Below are positions 1-4,814 of a stretch of 5,950 bases of DNA, in pieces. The position numbers and the translations under genes were made by a program. Source of the DNA: an uncultured Sphingomonadales bacterium. GTDB taxonomy: Bacteria > Pseudomonadota > Alphaproteobacteria > Sphingomonadales > Sphingomonadaceae. The stretch covers positions 1 to 5,950 of the forward strand of contig CAIWFP010000520.1 of NCBI GenBank assembly GCA_903911985.1. Direction: 5' to 3'. The number at the start of each line of letters is the position of its first letter. Position 1 is the stretch's first letter. The notes beneath the pieces are model-generated. The model was given only the letters and a program-made list of their open reading frames with translations, searched no databases and had not been told where the DNA came from.

Positions 1-348
1 GTGCTGGCGCTGGCGATTCTCGGCGGGCTCCAGATGGCGCGGGTGCCGCATAGCCAATGGCTGGCGATGTGGCTGGGGCATAGCTGGAAGGTCTGCTCGA
101 CGCTGGTCTTCGCCCTGTCCGTGCCGATCTTTGGCGGGTTCTTGTGGTCGTTCCGGCGGCTGGCGCCGACGCGGTTGCGGCTGGCGGGGGCCACGGCGGG
201 GCTGGCGTCTGGCGGCTGGGCGGCCATGCTCTATTGCCTGCACTGCCCCGAGGTTTCGGCGATCTTCGTGCTGACATGGTATACGCTGGGCATCGCCATG
301 GCCTGCGGCTTGGGCGCCTTGCTGGGGCCACGCCTGCTGCGCTGGTAG
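1..348 (+). CDS. nrsF: NrsF-like (DUF1109) membrane anti-sigma factor, 3' part
   Basis: This is the C-terminal 115 residues of an integral membrane protein; the frame is open at the left edge, so the GTG at position 1 is probably an internal codon. At least three hydrophobic segments are visible (about residues 33-50, 57-77 and 85-111), separated by short basic loops, and the protein ends in a GALLGPRLLRW tail typical of the family. The LHCPE motif (residues 80-84) is a DUF1109/NrsF hallmark. Cys32 and Cys82 are exactly 50 residues apart, the same spacing as the two cysteines (C131 and C181) I recall as essential for metal sensing in Caulobacter NrsF. Family role: NrsF holds ECF sigma factor SigF at the inner membrane and frees it under chromium or cadmium stress. 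The sigma factor gene would be expected just upstream of the window. The bufferin genes downstream fit the known SigF regulon. Confidence 0.85.
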   Translation: MLALAILGGLQMARVPHSQWLAMWLGHSWKVCSTLVFALSVPIFGGFLWSFRRLAPTRLRLAGATAGLASGGWAAMLYCLHCPEVSAIFVLTWYTLGIAMACGLGALLGPRLLRW

Positions 349-375
349 AAAAATCGTGCCCGGCGCATTTTGCCT

Positions 376-401
376 GTAACCGCGCGCGCGCCTCTCCCGA
401 A
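376..401 (+). promoter_or_regulatory. ECF sigma-F-type promoter of bufABC
   Basis: GTAACC lies at 376-381 and CGAA at 398-401, with exactly 16 bases between them. This is an exact match to the consensus I recall for Caulobacter SigF promoters (GTAACC-N16-CGAA). It lies in the gap between the nrsF-like gene and bufA and would give a leader of roughly 35 bases before the bufA start. The spacer opens with an alternating CG run. The motif is seen directly; that the cognate sigma factor is the one paired with this NrsF is inferred. Confidence 0.8.
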
Positions 402-441
402 TAGCAGATGCCAACACGGCATTGCCATTAGGAGAACCCCC

Positions 442-729
442 ATGAAGATCTCGTTCACCCCCGCCGCCCCTGCCGCCCTCGCTGCTGCCGCCGCGCTTGC
501 CGCCGTCGCCATGACCGCTTCCGCCCCGGCCTATGCCCATCACGCCTCTGCTCGACATGGGGCCAAGCAAGTGGCCTGTTATGGCGTCAACAGCTGCAAG
601 GGCACCTCGGACTGCAAGACCGCCCATAACGACTGCAAGGGCATGAACAGCTGCAAGGGTCAGGGTTTCAAGAAGGAAAGCGCCAAGGCCTGCAAGGCGG
701 CCAGTGGCAGCCTGACCGCGCCCGCCTGA
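442..729 (+). CDS. bufA: BufA2-family bufferin precursor (periplasmic Cys-rich metallophore)
   Basis: This 95-residue secreted peptide is the precursor of a bufferin, a ribosomally made copper-sequestering peptide whose cysteines are modified by BufB/BufC. A signal peptide is clear: basic N-terminus (MK), Ala-rich core (about residues 9-26) and a probable AYA|HH cleavage after residue 32. The mature part has six cysteines (46, 52, 58, 65, 71, 84) in a repeated pattern, CYGVNSCKG, SDCK, NDCKG, NSCKGQGF, as in the BufA2 group rather than the DUF2282 (BufA1) group. The ATG at 442 is chosen because AGGAGA (430-435) sits 6 bases upstream and the signal peptide begins there; a longer in-frame start at 370 would overlap the promoter. 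bufB and bufC follow. Likely induced by metal stress through the sigma-F promoter. The family assignment is strong; the exact metal and modified residues are unknown. Confidence 0.9.
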   Translation: MKISFTPAAPAALAAAAALAAVAMTASAPAYAHHASARHGAKQVACYGVNSCKGTSDCKTAHNDCKGMNSCKGQGFKKESAKACKAASGSLTAPA

Positions 730-741
730 TCCATCTTCCTT

Positions 742-788
742 CCGGGCCGCGCGCCTCCCCCCCCTATTGCGCGCGGCCCGGGTTTTTT
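742..788 (+). terminator. Rho-independent terminator / attenuator between bufA and bufB
   Basis: A perfect 13-bp, all-G:C stem (742-754 pairing with 769-781) encloses a 14-base loop that contains a run of eight C, and is followed by G and six T (783-788). This is a textbook intrinsic terminator. It starts 12 bases after the bufA stop and ends just before the bufB ribosome binding site (GGAG, 791-794). Because bufB has no visible promoter of its own, partial readthrough is likely, giving much more bufA than bufBC transcript. Confidence 0.85.
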
Positions 789-802
789 CTGGAGATCCGT
801 CG

Positions 803-1705
803 ATGCCATCTCCCCATTTCGGTCCCCATTTCGGTCTGGGCCTGCGCAAGCCCCATTACGCCGATTTCCTCGGCGGCGATGTGGCGGTGGATTTTGTCCC
901 CGTGGATTTTGTCCCCGTGGATTTTGTCCCCGTGGATTTTGTCGAGGTGATCTCGGAAAACTTCATGGTCCCCGGCGGGCGCCCGCGCGATATTCTTCGC
1001 CGGGTCCGCGCGGATTATCCGGTGGCGCTGCATGGTGTGTCGCTGTCGGTTGGTTCGGCCAGCGGGCTGGATGCGGATTATCTGCGAGCCTTGCGCGCGC
1101 TGGTGGACGATGTCGAACCGGCCTTTGTCTCCGATCATCTGTGCTGGACGCGGCTTGGCGCCTTCCAGTCGCACGACCTGCTGCCGCTGCCCTATACGGC
1201 CGAGGCGCTGGCGCTGGTTTGCGCCCATGTCGATGCCGCGCAAATGGCGCTGGGCCGCCAGATGCTGATCGAGAACCCCTCCAGCTATGTCAGCTTTGCC
1301 GAAGACGAGATGACCGAATGGGAGTTTTTGGGCGAACTCGTCGCCCGCACCGGCTGTGGCTTGCTGCTGGATGTGAACAATATCCACGTCAGCGCGCATA
1401 ACCACAGCTTCGATCCTGCCGCCTATCTCGCGGCGATACCCTTTGACGCGGTCCGCCAGATCCACCTCGCTGGCCACACCGCCCGCACGATTGAAGGGCG
1501 CGAGATGCTGATCGACACCCATGACCAGCCGGTGCCCGACCCCGTGTGGCGCCTTTTCGCCGAGGCCATTACCCGCGCGCCCCACGCCTGGACGATGATC
1601 GAGCGCGACGACAATATTCCCGAGCTGGCGGAGCTGTTGGCGGAACTCGATATCGCCCGCGACATCGCGCATCAGGCCGCCGCCGACCATCAGGTGCCGG
1701 CATGA
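803..1705 (+). CDS. bufB: BufB, DUF692-family multinuclear iron enzyme of bufferin maturation
   Basis: This 300-residue protein belongs to the DUF692 family (MbnB, TglH, ChrH), TIM-barrel oxygenases with two or three iron atoms that convert peptide cysteines into thiooxazole or related groups. Family metal-ligand and active-site signatures are all present: HYADF (18-22), LHGVSLSVG (76-84), SDHLCW (110-115), IENPSSY (156-162), LLLDVNNIHVSAHNH (187-201), QIHLAGH (219-225), IDTHDQPV (237-244) and IERDDN (266-271). The ATG at 803 has GGAG 8 bases upstream (791-794); the frame extends to a TTG at 767, but that lies inside the terminator hairpin. The last codons overlap the bufC start (ATGA). The oddity is the N-terminus, which carries three extra VDFVP units and a doubled PHFG. 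All recognised ligands are intact, so catalysis may survive if the inserted loop is tolerated. Confidence 0.9.
   Translation: MPSPHFGPHFGLGLRKPHYADFLGGDVAVDFVPVDFVPVDFVPVDFVEVISENFMVPGGRPRDILRRVRADYPVALHGVSLSVGSASGLDADYLRALRALVDDVEPAFVSDHLCWTRLGAFQSHDLLPLPYTAEALALVCAHVDAAQMALGRQMLIENPSSYVSFAEDEMTEWEFLGELVARTGCGLLLDVNNIHVSAHNHSFDPAAYLAAIPFDAVRQIHLAGHTARTIEGREMLIDTHDQPVPDPVWRLFAEAITRAPHAWTMIERDDNIPELAELLAELDIARDIAHQAAADHQVPA
812..835 (+). repeat. 12-bp tandem duplication in bufB (PHFG x2)
   Basis: Two exact 12-base copies (812-823 and 824-835, unit CCCCATTTCGGT) encode PHFGPHFG at residues 4-11. As I recall the family, one copy normally precedes GLGLRKPHY. The duplication keeps the frame and suggests replication slippage. 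Confidence 0.85.
887..946 (+). repeat. 15-bp tandem repeat in bufB (VDFVP units, four copies)
   Basis: Three exact copies of GTGGATTTTGTCCCC (887-901, 902-916, 917-931) are followed by a fourth copy that diverges in its last codon (932-946). They encode VDFVP three times and then VDFVE, which is the normal first barrel strand leading into VISENF. The net effect is a 45-bp, 15-residue in-frame expansion at residues 29-43. Identical copies imply a recent or unstable array. Confidence 0.9.
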
Positions 1706-2451
1706 GCCTCGCCGCCAGCCAGGCCGCCTTTCAGGCATGGCTGCAACAGGCTGATGACGCTGGCATTGCCCCCACTCTGGCCGATCCGCGCGGGCTGTCG
1801 GTCTATCAGAACAATTACCGCGTCTCGCTGATGGCCTGTCTGTCAGAGGCCTTTCCCCACACGCTGGCATGGCTGGGGGCTGAGGCTTTCGAGGGTGCCG
1901 CCGCCCGGCATGTCGATGCCCATCCGCCCAGAAGCTTCACGCTGGACGCCTATCCGCAAGGTTTTGTCGAAACCCTGCGCGCCATCTGGTAGGATGATGC
2001 CGAGGTGGCGGAGCTGGCCGGGCTGGAATGGCAATTGTCCGATTGCTTCGTGGCGGCGGATGATGTGCCGCTCTCCCCTGCGGATCTGGCCGGGCTCGAT
2101 TGGGACCGCACCGGCCTGCGGCTGGTGGCCTCGGCGCGGGTGCTGCCCTTTGCCAGCAATGCCCCGGCGATCTGGTCGGCACTGGCGCGCGGGGAGGATC
2201 CCCCCTGCGCCGAATTCGCCGTTCAGCCGGTCGCCTTCATCGTCTGGCGGGTCGATTTCATCTGCTGTTTTCGCGAGATTTCGGGGGTGGAGGCACAGTT
2301 GTTACCCCTTCTCGCCCGGCCCCACCTGTTCGGCGATCTATGCGCGGATCTGGCCCGCGAGCACGGAGAGGAAGCCGCCATCCGCATGGCCGGCGACCTG
2401 CTGGCCCGCTGGATGGCCGATGGACTGGTGGTGGGCGGACCTCAGGACTGA
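1702..2451 (+). pseudogene. bufC: BufC (DUF2063 family), interrupted by an in-frame TAG
   Basis: BufC/HvfC proteins partner the DUF692 enzyme and help deliver the precursor peptide for modification. The frame starts at ATG 1702, overlapping the bufB stop, with AGGTG (1692-1696) 5 bases upstream. The N-terminal DUF2063 domain is clear: FQAWL (10-14), VYQNNYRVSL (34-43), the FP helix (51-52), and HPPRSFTLDAYPQGF (74-88). Codon 97 is TAG (1990-1992), directly after RAIW. The same frame then continues uninterrupted for 152 residues with the expected C-terminal domain, beginning DDAEVAELAGLEWQ and ending at TGA 2451. Joined, the length (about 249 positions) is normal for the family. The break lies near the junction of the two domains. 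It may be a nonsense mutation, a base-calling error or a split gene. A GTG at 2005 could restart the second half. As written, only a 96-residue fragment is made from the normal start. Confidence 0.85.
1991..1994 (+). promoter_or_regulatory. Possible restart ribosome binding site inside bufC
   Basis: AGGA overlaps the premature TAG of bufC and lies 10 bases before an in-frame GTG (2005) that could begin a 148-residue C-terminal polypeptide. Terminating ribosomes would be well placed to reinitiate. The match is short and could be chance. Confidence 0.3.
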
Positions 2452-2476
2452 GGGTGTCCCCTTCGGCGCCCCGCGT

Positions 2477-3073
2477 TCAGCGCGCCTCAGCCAGCAGGCG
2501 GGCGGCGGCGGGGCCGGTCCAGTCATTGCCGCCATTCCACCGCCACAATTCGCGCCCGGAAGCATCGTAATAGATCGTCGTCGGCAGGCTGCCCGCGCCA
2601 TAGCGGGCCGAGGCGGTGGCCTCGGGGTCGAGCCATGGCGTGAGATGGATGAGCCCCTTGCCCTTGAGGAAGGCCGCGACGGAGGCGCCAGCCATATCCT
2701 GCGACAGGGCGACAACCGTGACACCCTTGCGCGCCGCCAGAGCATCCAGCGTCGGCAACTCGGCCACGCAAGGGGCGCACCATGTCGCCCACAGGTTGAC
2801 CAGCATCGGGTGCCCGGTTTGGGCGGACAGCCGCAGGGCGTGCCCCTCGGGGTCCTTGAAGGTCAGGTCGGGCAACGCCTCTCCCTTGTGGCTGCGGTCG
2901 ATACCGGATGTTGGCTGGGCATCCGCCGCGCCTGATGCGGGAGCGGAATCGCTGGCCCCCGGTTGCGCTGATGGGCTGCTTTGCCTATCGCAGCCGGCAA
3001 GCAGCGGTATCACCGCCGCAAGGCACAGCAAGGTTCTGGGGATTACGCGTGTGAGCGAAGCGGACGATAGCAA
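2477..3073 (-). CDS. TlpA-like thioredoxin-fold lipoprotein (thiol:disulfide reductase)
   Basis: This 198-residue protein has a lipoprotein signal peptide with arginines at 9 and 13, a hydrophobic stretch (14-26) and a LLAGC lipobox (Cys28), so it should be anchored on the periplasmic side of a membrane. A Ser/Ala/Pro-rich linker (about 31-57) leads to a TlpA/ResA-type thioredoxin domain with the active site WCAPC (98-102) and the cis-proline motif SLPTT (Pro164). Family role: reduction of disulfides in exported proteins, often for cytochrome c or cytochrome oxidase copper-site assembly; the client here is unknown. The start is a TTG, supported by GAGAGG 8 bases upstream (3082-3087 on the minus strand); no ATG or GTG exists in frame before the lipobox. 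Its 5' end overlaps the likely argH start, and its 3' end converges on bufC with 25 bases between. TlpA-type genes next to argH are, as I recall, common in alphaproteobacteria, so a link with the bufferin genes is not required. Confidence 0.9.
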   Translation of the reverse strand: MLSSASLTRVIPRTLLCLAAVIPLLAGCDRQSSPSAQPGASDSAPASGAADAQPTSGIDRSHKGEALPDLTFKDPEGHALRLSAQTGHPMLVNLWATWCAPCVAELPTLDALAARKGVTVVALSQDMAGASVAAFLKGKGLIHLTPWLDPEATASARYGAGSLPTTIYYDASGRELWRWNGGNDWTGPAAARLLAEAR

Positions 3074-4517
3074 GGCGGGTGCCTCTCAAAATGCGGGTCA
3101 AAATACGGGCGCCCGGCAAGCGGGCGGGCAAAAGGCCAACCAGATGTGGGGCGGGCGGTTCGCCGCTGGCCCCTCGGCGATCATGCGCGAGATAAACGCC
3201 TCCATCCCCTTCGACAAGGCACTGTGGCGGCAGGACATCGCCGCCAGCAAGGCCCATGTCGCCATGCTGGGCGCGCAAGCCATCGTGACGGCAGAGGACG
3301 CGGCCACCATCAGCGCCGGGCTGGACAGGGTCGCCGCCGAATATGAGGCCAATGGCGTTCCGGTGAACTGGGACCTCGAAGACATCCACATGACCACCGA
3401 AAGCCGGCTGGCCGAGCTGATCGGCCCGGTGGCCGGGCGCCTGCATACCGCGCGCAGCCGCAACGATCAGGTGGCGACCGACTTTCGCCTGTGGGTGCGC
3501 GACGCGATGGACGAGGCGCTGGCCGGGATCAACGCCCTGCAACGCGCGCTGGTGATGCGCGCTGGCGAGCATGCCGACAGCATCATGCCCGGCTTCACCC
3601 ATCTGCAAACCGCCCAGCCAGTCACGCTGGGCCATCACCTCATGGCCTATTACGAGATGGCGGCGCGCGATGCCTCGCGCTTTGCCGATGCAAGGCAAAG
3701 GGCCAACCAGTGCCCGCTGGGCGCCGCCGCCCTTGCCGGCACGGGCTTCGCGATTGATCGCCACGCCACCGCCGCCGCGCTCGGCTTTGATGGCCCCACC
3801 GCCAACAGCCTCGATTCGGTGAGCGACCGCGATTTCGCGCTGGATTATCTGATGGCCGCCGCCCAGGTCAGCCTGCATCTCTCGCGGCTGGCCGAGGAAT
3901 TCATCATCTGGGCCAGCCAGCCCTTCGGCTTTGTCACCCTGCCGGACGAGCTCTCCACCGGCAGCAGCATCATGCCGCAAAAGAAGAACCCCGATGCCGC
4001 CGAGCTGGTGCGCGGCCATTCGGGGCGGATCATCGGCTGCCTCACCTCGCTCATGATCACCATGAAGGGCCTGCCGCTGGCCTATTCCAAGGACATGCAG
4101 GACGACAAGCCGCCGGTGTTCGAGGCGGCCAGCCTGCTGACCCTGAGTCTTGCCGCGATGACCGGCATGGTGGAAGGCGCGACCTTCCGCACCGAGCGGA
4201 TGCGGGGCGCGGCGGAGCTGGGCTATGCCACCGCCACCGATCTCGCCGACTGGCTGGTGCGGCAGGCGAACATCCCCTTCCGCGAGGCGCATCACATCAC
4301 CGGCAGCGCGGTCAAGCTGGCGGAAAGCAAGGGCGTGGCGCTTGACGCGCTCACCCTGGCAGAGCTTCAGGCGATCGACCCGCGCATAGACGAGCGTGTG
4401 TTCGCCGCCCTGTCGGTGGAGGCATCGGTCGCCTCGCGCAACAGCCATGGCGGAACCGCGCCAGCCGAGGTAAGGAAGCGGGTGACGGACGCGCGCCGCG
4501 CGCTGGGCCTGGAGTAG
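3051..4517 (+). CDS. argH: Argininosuccinate lyase
   Basis: ArgH splits argininosuccinate into arginine and fumarate, the last step of arginine synthesis, as a cytoplasmic homotetramer of the fumarase/aspartase superfamily. Numbered from GTG 3051 (488 residues), the marks are MWGGRF (32-37), HTARSRNDQ (132-140), the catalytic-histidine region GFTHLQTAQP (181-190), and the signature loop GSSIMPQKKNP (304-314) with the flexible catalytic serine. The start is uncertain. GTG 3051 has GGGGA (3038-3042) 8 bases upstream and adds a 31-residue Gln/Asn/Gly/Ala-rich tail. ATG 3144 has AAAGG (3131-3135) 8 bases upstream and gives 457 residues, the usual family length. I list the longer form because N-terminal extensions before MWGGRF occur in related bacteria. 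The longer form overlaps the divergent TlpA-like gene by 23 bases. A small lipoprotein gene follows 5 bases after the stop, so argH probably heads an operon with it and lysA. Confidence 0.95.
   Translation: MSEADDSKAGASQNAGQNTGARQAGGQKANQMWGGRFAAGPSAIMREINASIPFDKALWRQDIAASKAHVAMLGAQAIVTAEDAATISAGLDRVAAEYEANGVPVNWDLEDIHMTTESRLAELIGPVAGRLHTARSRNDQVATDFRLWVRDAMDEALAGINALQRALVMRAGEHADSIMPGFTHLQTAQPVTLGHHLMAYYEMAARDASRFADARQRANQCPLGAAALAGTGFAIDRHATAAALGFDGPTANSLDSVSDRDFALDYLMAAAQVSLHLSRLAEEFIIWASQPFGFVTLPDELSTGSSIMPQKKNPDAAELVRGHSGRIIGCLTSLMITMKGLPLAYSKDMQDDKPPVFEAASLLTLSLAAMTGMVEGATFRTERMRGAAELGYATATDLADWLVRQANIPFREAHHITGSAVKLAESKGVALDALTLAELQAIDPRIDERVFAALSVEASVASRNSHGGTAPAEVRKRVTDARRALGLE
3082..3087 (-). 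promoter_or_regulatory. Ribosome binding site deciding the TTG start of the TlpA-like gene
   Basis: On the minus strand GAGAGG lies 8 bases before the TTG at 3073. The strong match and spacing favour this start over the later in-frame TTG at 3031, which would drop the arginines of the signal peptide and has no such site. Confidence 0.7.
3086..3109 (+). repeat. 12-bp imperfect direct repeat at the argH / TlpA-gene junction
   Basis: TCAAAATGCGGG (3086-3097) is followed directly by TCAAAATACGGG (3098-3109), with one mismatch. In the longer argH frame it encodes most of SQNAGQNTG. It lies just upstream of the TlpA-gene start, so it could be a paired regulatory site, a slippage duplication in a disordered tail, or both. 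Confidence 0.5.
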
Positions 4518-4522
4518 CGCCG

Positions 4523-4765
4523 ATGCCCCGGAAGATTGCCATAACCCTCGTGCTGCTGGCTCTGGCCGGCTGTGGACAGCGCACCGATCTGCGCCCCAAG
4601 GCCGGGCATGCCCTGCCGACGCCGCCCTACGGCCGCGTGGACAAGCCCTCCTCGCCCGAGCTGCTGGCGCATAAGCCGCAGGCGCGCCCGGTGCTGAGCA
4701 TCGAGCTGCACCAGCGTTCCGAAGAGCGCGCCGACGACGCCTTCGATCTGCCACCCAAGGAATAG
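4523..4765 (+). CDS. lptM: Small LptM/YifL-like lipoprotein
   Basis: This 80-residue lipoprotein precursor has a basic start (MPRK), a short hydrophobic core (5-15) and a LAGC lipobox with Cys17, so the mature protein is about 64 residues, lipidated and periplasmic. After the cysteine it reads CGQRTDLRPKAGHALP, then a Pro-rich, charged and probably disordered tail. The CG-x(4)-L-x-P pattern and the place directly before lysA match the LptM (YifL) group, which in E. coli sits before dapF and helps oxidative maturation of the LptD-LptE lipopolysaccharide translocon. Sequence similarity over such a short peptide is weak, so the gene symbol rests largely on position. The start at 4523 has GGAG (4511-4514) 8 bases upstream, within the last argH codons, which points to translational coupling. 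Confidence 0.75.
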   Translation: MPRKIAITLVLLALAGCGQRTDLRPKAGHALPTPPYGRVDKPSSPELLAHKPQARPVLSIELHQRSEERADDAFDLPPKE

Positions 4766-4814
4766 GGCAGCCTGCGAACAAGGCGCCCGAGGAATAAAGG
4801 ATTTTCCGGCCCAT
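4766..4814 (+). promoter_or_regulatory. lptM-lysA spacer with a distant ribosome binding site
   Basis: This 49-base gap holds no clear terminator or promoter. The best Shine-Dalgarno match, AAAGGA (4796-4801), ends 13 bases before the lysA ATG, which is further than usual. The spacer is likely an ordinary intra-operon leader with weaker or looser ribosome placement. Confidence 0.4.

Noticed and set aside
381..391. Alternating CG run as a Z-DNA or regulatory element
   Set aside because: Only about 10 bases long in GC-rich DNA; it serves as the promoter spacer and I cannot support a separate role.
764..1870. A 368-codon open frame on the minus strand opposite bufB and bufC
   Set aside because: It mirrors bufB codons, including the tandem repeat seen as a KIHGD-like array, and shows no family motif or plausible start signal.
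2452..2476. A bidirectional terminator between bufC and the convergent TlpA-like gene
   Set aside because: The 25-base gap shows only short, imperfect G/C pairing and no T tract on either strand.
1895..2935. A 346-codon plus-strand frame spanning bufC and the TlpA-like gene
   Set aside because: It is an out-of-frame shadow, rich in Arg, Pro and Trp, crossing two real genes on opposite strands with no coherent domain.
2616..3050. Upstream extension of the argH frame to position 2616
   Set aside because: The extra 145 residues are antisense to the thioredoxin domain of the TlpA-like gene and have no similarity to ArgH.
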